Source: Ovis canadensis (lineage: Eukaryota; Chordata; Mammalia; Artiodactyla; Bovidae). From it: DNA of 64,000 bases. Position numbers and translations under genes: made by a program. Positions within the stretch are counted from its first letter, which is position 1. Every line of letters starts with the position of its first letter. The notes beneath the pieces are model-generated. The model was given only the letters and a program-made list of their open reading frames with translations. It was not told the DNA's origin and did not search any database. The DNA is taken from assembly GCF_042477335.2 (NCBI RefSeq), contig NC_091260.1, forward strand, positions 48,379,001 to 48,443,000, read 5' to 3'. Below, piece by piece: positions 45,444 through 56,613 of this stretch.

Positions 45444-45545
45444 AACCCAACAAGCCATTTGTTATGGCAATAAAGGGCATTAAAACAAACAAAAAACCCA
45501 ACAAGCCATTTGTTATGGCAATAAAGAGCATTAAAACAAACAAAA
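45444..45545. repeat. 51-bp tandem duplication in the L1 5' region
   Basis: CCCAACAAGCCATTTGTTAT recurs with a 51-bp period (from 45446 and from 45497). The two units are nearly identical, with one G/A difference in AAAGGGCAT/AAAGAGCAT. Confidence 0.95.
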
Positions 45546-45867
45546 AACTAATAAACAAACAAAATAACAAGAAACAAAAAACAAACCCCAGACAAATGGT
45601 AAAAGCAAATTCAGACAAACAATAACCAAAACAAAGGAACATACTCACACACACAAACAAAACCAAAACATACCGAAGAAAACAAAGCACTGGAGAGTGA
45701 CCCCGTGAGCAAAGGAAACCGAAAATATCAAACAATTAAAAACGAACTGAAACAGAAAAAAGACCAGAGCATAAAGCCAGGTAAGGAATAAAGCAAAGGA
45801 GAGAAAAGAAACAAACAGTGAAAAAAAGAAAAGTGGAAAAGCAAAGTTAAATAAAAGTATATTCAAA

Positions 45868-45985
45868 AGATCTATATGTGATATATATTATATAATATAT
45901 TAAAATATTATATATAATATTTATATAAATATAAAATTATATTGTATGTTTTTATATATAAATATATTATATATATATATATAAT
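45868..45985. repeat. AT-rich simple repeat in L1
   Basis: TATA-type dinucleotide and TTATATAA-type runs of about 115 bp (GATATATATTATATAATATA, then ATATATATATATAATAAC). Confidence 0.9.
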
Positions 45986-46587
45986 AACAACAAGGAAAGA
46001 ACAGGAACAAAATCAAAAGAAACATAAAAATGCAGAACTGTAGAAAGCCAAAGTTGAACTAGAAATATATAAAGGAAATAAAAAGTGTGCTTAAAAAAAA
46101 AAAAAGAAAAAAGAAAAAGCTCTCAAATGCCCAAATAGAGATAATAGTAATAAATCAGCAATCACAGCAACAGAGAAAAAAATCCAGAACTACAGACAAA
46201 TCAAAACATAAGAATACTAATAATCATCTTTTATGTGTTCCATAAAATGACAGTCTGTGTCCTTTTCCCAGCTGTGAGCCATAGCACACTGCCGTCTATC
46301 TAGGAAGCCCTCCAATATGGCATTGGAGGTCTAGTCTTTGGACCTGCTGTGGGACTAATTAGCTCAAACTAATCTGACCCTACTCCTGCGTGTTCTAACC
46401 TCCAATGTCCACAGCTGCCAGAGCTAGAGTACTTTCTTCTCTGGAAATGCTCGTTATCCTTATATATATGACATAGACACAGAGTCTGCCTAGGTGATTG
46501 TGTGGATTTAATCTTCAGCTCGTACAGCTGGTGGAAAGGTTTTCAAACCTCTTCCTTAGCCATTCCATCCATAGATCTCAATCGTGG

Positions 46588-46798
46588 GGGTGCTTCCCTC
46601 ATGGATCAGACAGTAACGAATCTGCCTGCAACGCAGGAGACTCAGGTTTGATTCCTGGGTTATCAAAATCCCTGGAGAAGAGAATGGCAACCCACACCAG
46701 TATTCTAACCTGGAAAATTCCATGGAAAGAGGAGCCTGTAGGGCTATAGTCCATGGGGTTGCAAAGACTCAGACCAACTGGGCAACTAACACTTTTAC
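46588..46798 (+). mobile_element. Bov-tA SINE in L1 5' UTR
   Basis: GGTGCTTCCCTCATGGATCA to CAACTGGGCAACTAACAC. Head, box B (GTTTGATTCCTGG) and body present. Confidence 0.88.
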
Positions 46799-47943
46799 TT
46801 TCCCTTTCTATGTGTGGGTCATCCACAGAAGTTTGCTCCTGAGGCTGCCCTGGAGGACTTGGGTCTGCTCCAGTGAGGACCGGTTGTGAAGGTGGCGTGG
46901 CTACTTGTATAGTGGGGATCCCAGTGGCACCAAGTGCTCAGGGAGGCGAGCAACCACAGGCACAGGAGATATGGTGCTATAAGGATTCTTTTCTAGCCTC
47001 TGGCAGCTCTATCCCAGTGAAGACCTAGCGTGGAGGTGGTGCCACTGCTTGTATTGCAGGGACCCCAGTAGCTCTAGGTGTATAGGGAAGCCATCAGTAA
47101 CAAGTGCAGAAGATATGGCACTATTAGAATTCTCTTTTAGTCTCTGGTAGGTGGTGTTCAAAGGGCCTCCCTAACTGGTCCTGACTGCTCAGCACAGGAA
47201 GCACTCAAAAGGCACCTCTGGCTGGGGTGCTTTACTATTGCTCAGCGAGTTAGGCATTCAAAGGGCCACCCTTGCTGAGGTCTTTTCCTATTGGTCGCTA
47301 GTATGTGGGGCGAGAGAGGCGACCATGATGGCTCCACCCCTTGCAATGACTCAACACCCTGCCTCCATAGCCGCCCAGAGCTCCTCCAAAGGCACTCCTC
47401 ACCACCGACTTCCTCGCTCCCATCCCCTCTGGCCATCTTCCCACAGTCAACAGCTGTCCTTGCCTTGGGATCGCTCTCCGATCCCCATGCTCCCGCTCCC
47501 AGCCACGGTGCATTTCAGTGGACTTGTCTCCCTGTTCAGGGTACGTAGGACCACAGCATGAATTGTTTCTATGATTCTCAATCCATTCAGACTGTCACAA
47601 ATCAGCTGCTTCACTCTCTGACACCCTCAAATGTTTCCCTTTCTGTCCCAACTGATTGACCTGCATGCAGGTGTCTCTCCTGCTTCAGCTCACCCACCCG
47701 CTAGGTACAGATCAGGTGCCACTCACTCTTCTCCCTGCCCCCCGCTTCCTTTCTTCATCCTGCCAAGTTTTGCATGAAACTATATTTTCCTTTCTGATGG
47801 TCAGGGACTCCTGCCAGTACTCAGCTGGTTCTCTGTCAGATCCTCTGCATCTGAAGATATATTCCTGACATCTTTGTGGAGAGAGATGTACTCAGTTTCT
47901 ACCTACTCCTCTGCCATCTTGTCTCCCCTCAAAAGAAAAATTT

Positions 47944-49289
47944 AAGAAGCAATTTTCAAGTGGTTTTTTTTTTTCTCCTAGCAAAGAAAAAACCTGTTGG
48001 ATATGACACGTATTTTAATATTAGGTAGGACACAGAGATGGTGTTCTAAAAATAACAATGTCCAACCCTTTAGGGTATAAAATAGCATTGGCACTCAAGA
48101 GAGTGCCTATTTCCTTCCCCCAGAAGTCTGAGTCAATCAGAAAGAATTAGGATGTTCAATACATAGAAATACTACAATCTGTTCCTAGACAATCCACTGT
48201 TGAAAGAATTTCTAATGTAGAGCCTTTGAATCAAGGAAGAGTTACCATACTACTGAGAATTCCTTGCATCCTTGTGAATTATAAATGTCAAACAAGAAAA
48301 GAACTGAGCCTTGATTAGATCCCTGAGGGTCAGCATAATGATTTATCAGAGTCCCTTTACTAGAAATGGGGGGAACAGTGTAGGTTGACTGACTGTTGAC
48401 AATGAGACTCTCCAACTTGCTCCAGAGGTGATGTATCTGGTAGAGCATTTCCAGCAGGGTGCACCATTGAGACACCAGAAACTGCCCAACAGGAATCAGC
48501 ACAGAGGATCAATCACCAGAAACTGGGGGAGAGGAAGACCTCTGGAGGCTAAGGCTTACATGGTTCAACTTGGATTGAGGTTTCCTAAGAAGCGAAGTCC
48601 TCACTTGGTCCTGCCAGACTGAACACAGTATAACCAGCCCTCTGAGAGGCCACCCCACAAATTCAAAGAGAAGAGTGTGGGGGGGAATAGTCCTCTGACA
48701 CTCAGGCTTTACGTTCAGTTCATTTTATTGAGCTCCAGCCATTACCAAAGGACCTGGGAAAGCTGGATGGACATTCATGTTTCCTTGGGCCTAATGGGAA
48801 AGAAAGCTTAGAGAATCACTACATTTTTATTGTTTTCCTTTTTCATACTTAAAACTTTGGTTGCTTATTTACTCTACTTATGACACAATAGACATATACC
48901 TATATCACTGCCAAGAGATATCTTGTTTTACATCATTGTCTCCCCAAGGCCTTTTGAGTAGGTATTTGATTGTAAACACAGCAGAATACTGCATCCAAAA
49001 CCCCACAAGAGCAGCTCCTGAGTTAGTGTCTCAATATTTATGAAAAACTGTCCAAAATGGTGAATAAAGACTAGACTCAGCTTAAGTTTAGTTTAAAAGA
49101 AAATAAAACTTTTTGTCTCTCTGTCTCTGTTTGTGGATGTGTCTCTCTCTCATACACAAACACACACAAGTAATTTATAGAACAACCGTCTATCCTTCTG
49201 TTCACCAGCCCCCTCCCAGCCCCTCCACCCTCACCTCATATTCATTACCAACTACTATACTGAGAGCAGTGAAATGGTTCAAGAGAATG
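47944..49289. other. Intergenic, nothing recognised
   Basis: About 1.3 kb of unique sequence downstream of C9 and the L1. Open frames here are short and lack motifs. Confidence 0.5.
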
Positions 49290-49450
49290 GAATGGTGTGG
49301 CTTTTTGATAGTAGACAAGTTACTGAACTCTTAAACTCCGAGACACACCGCAGGATAATAATATCTCCTTCATAGAATTGTTAGGTTGATTCATTGAGAT
49401 AGTGCATATAAAGACCTTGGCACCAAAGAGCAAGAAGCGGTTGCTGTTGT
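49290..49450 (+). mobile_element. MIR remnant
   Basis: GACAAGTTACTGAACTCTTA, GGATAATAATATCTCCTTCA and TTGATTCATTGAGATAGTGC are MIR blocks. Confidence 0.6.
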
Positions 49451-49619
49451 TATGTTATCATGCAAGGCTATTGATATAAATCTTTTCAAATTTGACTCTA
49501 ATGTATGTGACATTAGGCAGCCAAGACGATTAAACCTAAAAATGGAGTATAACAATATATGACAGAGTGGCTTGGTACTCTCCTCTATCTAATTGATGGA
49601 TTCAGTGATTTTTTTTTTT

Positions 49620-50745
49620 TAAGGGAGGCTTTTTTGTGAGTGTGAGGCAAAATATACATTATATAAAATTTACCATTTGATCAATTTTTAACAATACAGT
49701 TTAGTGGTGTTAAGTACATTCATATTGTGCAACCATCACCACTATTCATCTGCAGACATTTTTCATCATCCCAAACTAAAACTCTCAATAAACAGTATCT
49801 TTCCATTCCCTGCCACCCCAAGGATGGTAGCCACTATTTTACTTTCTATCTCTGTGACTTTGACTTTGTTTTAAAATAATAGCCATCCTAGTACGGTATG
49901 AAGTGGTATCTCATTGTGGTTTCAATTTACACGGCCCTAATTAATTATTAATGATGTTGAGCATCTCTTCATGTGGGTATTGATCTTTAGTATATTTTCT
50001 TTGGAGAAATTTCTGTTTAAGTCCTTTGCCTGTTTGCTGGTATCATCGCTGTTGGGTTGTATGAGTTCTTTATATATTCTGGAAAGTAATTCCTTATCAG
50101 ATATACGCTTTGCAAGAAGTTTTTAAAGTTGAAGTCTTATTCACCTACTTTTCCTTTTGTTGCCTGTGCTTTCGGTGTCATTGAATCCAAAGTCAATGTC
50201 ACATGAAGCTTTCCCCTATGTTTTCTTCTGAGAGTCTTATACTTTATTAGTTCTTATGTTTAGGTCTTTGATTCATTTTGAGTTAATTTTTGTATATGGT
50301 GAGAGTCCCTTGGACTGCAAGGAGATCCAACCAGTCCATTCTGAAGGAGATCAGCCCTGGGATTTCTTTGGAAGGAATGATGCTAAAGCTGAAACTCCAG
50401 TACTTTGGCCACCTCATGCAAAGAGTTGACCTATTGGAAAAGGCTCTGATGCTGGGAGGGATTGGGGGCAGGAGGAGAAGGGGACGACAGAGGATGAGAT
50501 GGCTGGATGGCATCACTGACTCAATGGACGTGGGTCTGAGTGAACTCCAGGAGCTGGTGATGGACAGGGAGGTCTGGCGTGCTGCGATTCATGGGGTCGC
50601 AAAGAGTCAGACACGACTGAGCGACTGAACTGAACTGAACTGAACTGAAAGGTTCCAATTTCATTCTTTTGCAATGTGAATATCCCAGTATCATTTGTTG
50701 ATCAATGATTTTTTTTTAACCATGTGCTAGCCTACTAGAGTCAAT
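49620..50745 (-). mobile_element. L1 fragment, antisense, split by BovB
   Basis: CAAAATATACATTATATAAA, AATAGCCATCCTAGTACGGT and TTGATTCATTTTGAGTTAAT before, and AGGTTCCAATTTCATTCTTT after the BovB at 50300-50645. The reversed 3' half of an L1. Confidence 0.8.
50300..50645 (+). mobile_element. BovB LINE 3' end inserted in L1
   Basis: GAGTCCCTTGGACTGCAAGG to a (CTGAA)n tail. The + strand frame reads [20 protein letters not shown] and [20 protein letters not shown], the end of the BovB ORF. The stretch is unusually clean and therefore likely young. Confidence 0.95.
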
Positions 50746-51289
50746 CTACTTGGAAAGGACAAGAGAAGAGAGGATCAGGATGACACTGAATCATTTCACA
50801 CATGGTGTTCTAATATGTTTGTTTTCATAGCTATATTATAGATATTTCTACATCCTCCATATAGCATTATGAAGTAGTAGTATTTTGTTCCAAAAAGTAC
50901 TATAGAATTGAAAACAGAAATATTACTATCCTTCTGACCAAAAAGAAAATTGTCACTAGTTTAACTCAGGTATGGCCAATTTTGTATTGTCATAAATAAT
51001 TTTGTATTTAGGAAAATTTCTTGTCTGACAAATCTTGATTTGAGCAATAGGGTGCAAAAAAGACTAAGGTTGAGTAATCTTTCAAATGGAGAGAATAGAG
51101 TAATTCTAAAGTTTAAAAAGGAGAAAAGAAAGAAACTCAAGGAAAAAAAGTATAAACTGGAGATTCTATTAAATTAACTATTATAAACAAATTTGAAATA
51201 TATTCTAAGAGTGTACACACACAAAAAAGCTGTATGGCTTCAACATTATTTATCCCATACTAAAATGGAAATATTTCTGTTTTAAAATT
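50746..51289. other. Intergenic, nothing recognised
   Basis: A/T-rich unique sequence. Confidence 0.5.
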
Positions 51290-51424
51290 GAACAGGGAGG
51301 ATGCAAGGGAGGCTCAAAAGGGAGGGGATAAATGTATACTTGTGGCTGATTCATATTGTTATATGGCAGAAATCAACACAATATTGTAAAGCAATTATCC
51401 TCCAATTAAAAATAAATTTAAAAA
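51290..51424 (+). mobile_element. Ruminant L1 3' end
   Basis: AGGGAGGGGATAAATGTATA, GTGGCTGATTCATATTGTTA and CAATTATCCTCCAATTAAAA, ending in an A-rich tail. This is the terminal 135 bp of the same L1 type as 39047-47930. 51425-51847 is unassigned. Confidence 0.85.
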
Positions 51425-51847
51425 GTTAAACAACAGACTAAGAAAATGAGAATATTCACACCTGCAGTTAATCGACAGTGGGACAGGATAACAACTCTAG
51501 AATGGGATAGTGACCCATTTTCCCCTTTGTCATCTTCTCTGAGTCTATTCATTCCCGAAGCCCATCAACTTATTTTCCAAATCTTCCTGGCTTCACTTTT
51601 CTGTTTGGAAGGAAAATGGGAACAAATGAATGAATGGGGAAGGGCAAAAAAGAAAACATCTATTTTCATGTAGGACCTTTTCTTTCTTTTATTCATTAAA
51701 CTGCAATTGTCATTAACATGTTTTCAAAGATAATGATCAACCCAATGAAGGTGTATATTTTGATGGTGCCAGTTAAATGTTTTCTTAGAGACCCAGTGAG
51801 ATAAAAGGATTACAAGACTCAGCAGAATCCTACAGAGCTGTGTATTT

Positions 51848-52053
51848 CTTAGTTGCTTAGCTGTGTCCAACTCTTTGTGACCCCACGGACTGTAGCCCAC
51901 CAGGCTCCTCTGCACATGGAATTCTCCTGGCAAGAATCCTAGAGTGGGTTGCCATTTCCTTTTCCAGGGGATCCTCCAGACCCAGGGATCAAACCCAGGT
52001 GTCTCACGTTGCAGGCAGATTCTCTACCATCTGAACCACCAAGGAAGCCCCTG
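51848..52053 (-). mobile_element. Bov-tA SINE, antisense
   Basis: TTCTTAGTTGCTTAGCTGTG to CCACCAAGGAAGCCC; reversed head TTGCAGGCAGATTCTCTACC. Confidence 0.9.
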
Positions 52054-52156
52054 AAAAACTTTAGGAGTTCCCAAATCTCAGGAGAGGGTAAGATACAAAT
52101 TATACACAAAATAGGAAAGTCATAAGTAAATTAATATACAACATAGAATTCTTCCA

Positions 52157-52398
52157 GGGGCTTCCCCGGTGGCACTAGTGATAAAGAACCCATCTGCCAA
52201 TGAAGGAGAGCTAAGAGGTGCAAGTTCGACCCTGGGTTGGGAAGTTCCCCTGGAGAAGGGCGTGGCAACACACTCTAGGATTCTAGTCTGGAGAATCCCA
52301 TGGACAGAGAAGCCTGGCAGGACAGGAAGCTTGGTGTGCTGCAATCCATGGGGTCACACAGAGTCGGACACGACTGAAGTGACTTGGCACGCTGTATG
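52157..52398 (+). mobile_element. Bov-tA2 SINE
   Basis: GGGGCTTCCCCGGTGGCACT to GACTGAAGTGACTTGGCACG. Forms an inverted pair with the SINE at 51848-52053. Confidence 0.9.
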
Positions 52399-52589
52399 AC
52401 TTTCTTGACAGAAGAGAAGGCATTTTCTGTTTAACCATTTTGTGCTCTAAGCTTGGCCACAATGTTTGTCCTTGAACAGGTCTCAGTAATTAATGATCTT
52501 AAGGGAACAAAAGAATGCAGTTCAATGGGAGTCTTTCACTGGGAGTCATAAAGATCAGCCTGAAGCCCTCCATCACCAGATCATGTAAG

Positions 52590-52880
52590 AGGGACTCTTG
52601 AGAGTCCCTTAGACTGTATTCATTGCAAGGACTGATGCTGAAGCTCCAATAATTTGGCCACCTGATGCGGAGTCATTGGTAAAGACTCTGATACTGGGAA
52701 AAATTTAAGGCAGGAGTAGAGGGGGATGACAGAGGAGGAGATAGTTGGATGGCATCACTGATTCAATGGACATGAGTTTGAACAAACTCCAAGAGATTGT
52801 GAAGGACAGGGAAGCCTGGCGTGCTGCAGTCCTTGGGGTTGCAAAGAGTTGGACATGACTGGGCGACGGAACAACAACAA
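52590..52880 (+). mobile_element. BovB LINE 3' end, internally deleted
   Basis: GGGACTCTTGAGAGTCCCTT, then a jump to ATTCATTGCAAGGACTGATG, to GGACATGACTGGGCGACGGA with an ACAACAACAA tail. Confidence 0.85.
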
Positions 52881-52884
52881 GAGA

Positions 52885-53152
52885 TGATGATGTTGACCTT
52901 TGATGACTCTCGTGACTTCAGCCAACTAAAGCTTGGACTGTTAACTGTCCAAGCCGCTTCATGAATATGTATATACCCTTAACTTGAAACTTCCCCAGTG
53001 TTGCTGTTCCAGCTGATACTGCTTTGGGAAAGATCCCTAATGTTCTCCTTGTTGCAAGTAAAAAATCCTTCTTTCTCCTATGCTTTGGCTTGGTGTGTCT
53101 TTTGGCTCGACGCTTACCAAGAGGCAAACCCAGTTTTCAGGTAATGATCCTA
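52885..53152 (+). mobile_element. Probable ERV LTR fragment (3' part)
   Basis: CTGATACTGCTTTGGGAAAG, CTTGTTGCAAGTAAAAAATC, TTGGTGTGTCTTTTGGCTCG and ACCAAGAGGCAAACCCAG look like the U5-side end of a ruminant gammaretrovirus-like LTR. It is non-coding. Neither the LTR start nor any internal viral sequence is seen. The family assignment is from memory of the layout and is uncertain. Confidence 0.4.
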
Positions 53153-53914
53153 TTGAAATATAAAATTTCTCTTTCTATTGAAAGAGAAATTGATTTTTCA
53201 CTGGTGTAACATGTTATTTCTTCCCAGTGCATGGATATTCTGAAAGGGTTAAGGCCTCCTTTCATCAAAAATAGAAAGTACAAGAGTGAAAAAAAAATTT
53301 ATTTTCAAAACAAAAAGTGAAAGAGAAATAAACCAAATCAAGGAGCTACCCATTTCCTCCTGCACAATTTTTTAAAGCACACTTATTCTTATCCTGCTTT
53401 TTTCCTGTTACTTTTCATTTGGCTACTCCATATCTCCACACACAGGGAGACTTGAACTTCCTCGAATTTCTTTGAATCTATTTTGTGAGTTTGAGTTGTT
53501 CTTTCCTGGCAAGGTTCAAATGCGTGTTGATAAAAGGAGACAAGTTTACAAAATAATGAAGTTTCAGCTGACCAGTTGCCTAATTTGGAAATTTAAGGGA
53601 TCACTGAACATTTCTGTGCTTTCATTTCATCATCAAAAAGCACCAATATAGTGATTACCTCCTAGTATTTGAAGATATTTTAGCCAAGAGTTCTCCTACA
53701 GCTTCCCAGAAATGATGGGCTTCAAGAAAGGCTGTGCACATGCATAATTAGTGTGCAAACTACATACTGCTTTTATCAGATTCTGAAAGGAACCCATAAG
53801 CCAAAAAAGCTTTAAAAAGAGTAAAAGCTACTCTATGCTCTTAGGGTGACAGAAGGAAGTACAAAAATTAATTCACACTGGAGGAATTTCAGAACTGGTT
53901 AGGGAGCCAAACAA
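53153..53914. other. Intergenic; nothing recognised
   Basis: Unique sequence immediately upstream of the putative promoter. 53600-53660 has weak MIR similarity. Confidence 0.45.
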
Positions 53915-53916
53915 CG

Positions 53917-53970
53917 CAGCCAATACAATGGAAGCGCCATAAAAGGCAAACATCAGAGAGCTTCATTTCC
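53917..53970 (+). promoter_or_regulatory. Putative core promoter, possibly of FYB1
   Basis: A CCAAT motif at 53920-53924 and a TATA-like CATAAAAGG at 53938-53946, followed after about 25-30 nt by the start of a candidate exon. FYB1 (adaptor of T cells and platelets) is the next gene downstream of C9 in the same orientation in mammals, and its 5' end is expected roughly here. This is positional inference; no transcript evidence is available. Confidence 0.35.
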
Positions 53971-54043
53971 AGGTTCACTCTGCAGGAATCCAGGAAAAAG
54001 GGGAGATGAATGAGCCAGCAGCAGAGAAAGCTTCCTGGAAGAG
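53968..54043 (+). other. FYB1: Candidate first exon of FYB1 (5' UTR)
   Basis: Follows the TATA-like motif and ends at a good donor, CTGGAAGAG|GTGAGA (donor at 54044). It contains an ATG at 54006 (MNEPAAEKASWK), open to the donor. It has no repeat content and has GGAA/TTCC ETS-type cores (ATTTCCAGG, CTTCCTGGAAG), which suit a haematopoietic gene. The main FYB1 coding exon is not in the window. Whether the ATG is used, or is an upstream ORF, cannot be told. Confidence 0.35.
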
Positions 54044-54046
54044 GTG

Positions 54047-55189
54047 AGACTCAACATCCTCTTGTTCTATCTCAGGGGTCTCGTCCAGTCCTGTGAATGT
54101 TGAGCACGTAAAGTGGATGGTCATTTGTTTCTTTTCTAAAATGTTAGCCATTCAGGTTACAAAGCTGAAATCAATCATGTAAGAGTTTCTAAGTATTTCT
54201 TACCCTCTATGCTAACAACTTCAACCATGCTCCTTTTAAAACCTGATAGATACAACAACAACAGTGTTTTTAAATAAGGAGCATAAGCAGTGTGACTTAC
54301 ATTGTTATTAGTGGTCCCTTCCCCCATCTTGTAAACTGACTTAAAAAAAAAGAAGCTGGATTTGCCAGCCCCTCCACCCCCGACTTTGTCTCTGAGCCTC
54401 ACAGTCTCCATCTAGCTGTCACTTTGTACCAGGGAGACAGCTTAATTTTACCACTGCCTGAACATAAATAGTTCTCCAGAATGCAAATTTATGAAAAGAG
54501 ATTTGAAGAATTATAACCACATTTGCATTCTCTAAGGTACTTCACCCTTCTGCTAGCAGGAATGATTTCAGTGCCTATACCACAAAAAAAAAAAAAAAAA
54601 AAAAACCTTTATCTTCTTCAGATGGTATCACTATATTGTGTCAGCTTTCTTGCATTTCCTGTTTCATCTTCCTGCTCAAGGATTTGCATACTTAATTGAC
54701 TTCACAGGAAATGTACTCACATAGGTGATAATTGAAATACATGTTTTTTGAAGTAAAATGATTATGCTCCAAAAACTAAAAACTTATTGGTGTATTATGA
54801 GCTATGGATGGGAACTTTAGCCTGTTTCTTCTTAGCCAAAATACCTTTCTTAAATATACTACATTTAGAAATATTAAATAAACACAAACTGAAATGGAAC
54901 TCAAATGAATAAATTGAAACTCAGTGTTCATTTAACCAGAGACTTGTACTACACTGTGACTGGAGATTGCTCAGTTTTTGTTTATCATGTGATTTTTGTA
55001 CAACTGACTGGCCCAGAGAGAAAAGTCATGGAATGATCAAGAAAAAATAATTATTACGTAGTGCATGGTGAAAATAGGTTGATAAACTTAGTAGTAAACA
55101 GTGTCAGGGTATCAGGATTATTTCCACTGGCAAATCTTGCCTGCTAATCTGTTTGTCATCTCCCTAGTATGTCACTTGCTCCTCCTTTT
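54047..55189. other. Possible FYB1 intron 1; A-run, nothing else
   Basis: An uninterrupted A run of just over 20 lies at about 54583-54605. No named repeat or gene. Confidence 0.45.
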
Positions 55190-55370
55190 AGAGCCCAGGC
55201 TTGCCTGTACCTTGAAACTACCTGGGGAACTGTATTAAAAAACACTGATGCCTGGGGCTCAAAACTAGAGATCTTTATTTAATGGTCTCGGGTTAAACCT
55301 GAAAACTTGGATTTTTTAAAATTTCCCAGGTGATTTTAATGGGCTGCCAGGTGAAAAGCTTCTGCTTTAG
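55190..55370. mobile_element. MER5A-type DNA transposon
   Basis: CTACCTGGGGAACTGTATTA, ACACTGATGCCTGGGGCTCA and TTTCCCAGGTGATTTTAATG are the palindromic core blocks of the hAT-type MER5A element. Confidence 0.75.
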
Positions 55371-56439
55371 AACCTAATTTGTAGTATTTCAACAGATAGT
55401 GGATGAGAGGCTTCCTGGTTATGCTAAAGAATGTCTCCATTTCAAGGTCTTCTGGCAATGTCTTATTGTCTAAAAAAAAATGCCTAGTTTTCTCATACCT
55501 GTCTTGCCTTGATCTTCCTCCTCTATTCATTCATTGAGTACTTACGATGTGCCAGGGACAGTATAATTTCTGACTACTCTCCTAGCTCCTGAGTATCCTC
55601 AAGCCCCATTTTAAAAACACCTACAGTTTCAAGGCAATCTCAAATTCCTTTCTACCTCTGGGAACTGACCCCTGCTCTGCCTTTCTGTCTTGTCCTAGCA
55701 ATGGTTCTATCCATATTTCTACCCACATCTCAATTTTGAAAAACATTTTTGTTTAATAAATAAATAAAAGGAAATATCCACTTACTAAAGAATTTTTATT
55801 GTCATGATAGTAATTACTATTAGTTCAGGATCAAACAAAAAAAATTGACGCCCCTCTTCTAGGTTAACGTGATAATATACACAAGATCTAGAAATTTGCA
55901 ACCCCAAATTAAGATGTCAGTTGCTAACAAATATTACCAAAAAATTAACGCATGAACCTAGACTGTTATGTACTTTATGTTTTTAATGAAATGAATAACA
56001 TCCTATGATAAGGTTAAAACATATTCTGCATTTAAATATTGATGAGATAGATTTAAATGCATTGAAATTGATGATTAAAATTATCGTTATAATTTTGTTC
56101 TTTTTAAGATTATAGTTGTTTTAAACAAGTATTATATACTCAAAATTGAAAAGTCAAAAAGTCGGCAAAGTACAAAACAAGGATTATTTATAATAATAAA
56201 TATTATTATTTATTCACCACCGAAGTCAACCACTGTTAACATGTTAATATGAATCCTCTACAAACTCATTTTATATATAAAATGGGTTAATAACATACAC
56301 AGAATTTACTATTCAGACACTTTAAAAAAACTTCTGTGTCAATCTTTAAGACTTCAAAGCTCTACCTGTAGCTGTTTTCATATCAATCAGTAAGGCATAG
56401 TAACTGGATAAACCTGGCCAGTTACACAAATGTTCTGAG
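55371..56439. other. Nothing recognised
   Basis: A/T-rich unique sequence with short chance frames. Confidence 0.5.
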
Positions 56440-56613
56440 GGCTGAGATAACATGCAAATAAACCTTATATATCAATGTGTGAAAACTGGACAGACCACAG
56501 GGTTCAAAAAAGGAAGTACCGTCTGCATAGCTAACTTGCACATTCACTGTCCGAGTTACAGCATCTTCGGAGTCGCTGTGTGCCACGCACATCAACTCGT
56601 TCATAGAAAAATG
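56440..56613 (+). other. Candidate exon end with strong splice donor
   Basis: A locally CpG-containing, non-repetitive block (GTCCGAGTTACAGCATCTTC, GAGTCGCTGTGTGCCACGC) ends at AAAATG|GTAAGT (donor at 56614), a near-consensus donor. No matching acceptor is obvious, so if real it may be an alternative first exon. The - strand is also open across it. No protein similarity recognised. Confidence 0.2.

Larger units (their letters stand above)
39047..47930 (-). mobile_element. Full-length ruminant L1, antisense, degraded
   Basis: Spans the 3' UTR and short A tail (39047) to a 5' end that reads GAGGGGAGACAAGATGGCAG on the - strand (47911-47930), the usual ruminant L1 start, so it is 5'-complete. 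ORF2 runs backwards from about 43900 to 39750: an endonuclease end with the SDHN block (about 43530), RT blocks [20 protein letters not shown] (about 42600) and [14 protein letters not shown] (about 42090), and a C-terminus [17 protein letters not shown] (about 40120). The ORF1 end is seen at about 44330-44520 (RHILIKLTKIKRKEKN). The canonical RT motif FADD reads FADN, and ORF2 is broken by stops, frameshifts and a BovB. Imperfect target repeats: AAAAGCAAATTT (39035-39046) and AAAAGAAAAATTT (47931-47943). About 7.6 kb without insertions. Confidence 0.93.

Noticed and set aside
45421..45866. Hydrophobic - strand frames resembling membrane proteins
   Set aside because: Translation of A-rich L1 5' region in antisense gives F/L-rich strings; not a membrane gene.
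47238..47561. Overlapping open frames on both strands in a GC-richer stretch, looking like a small gene
   Set aside because: It is the GC-rich 5' UTR of the antisense L1.
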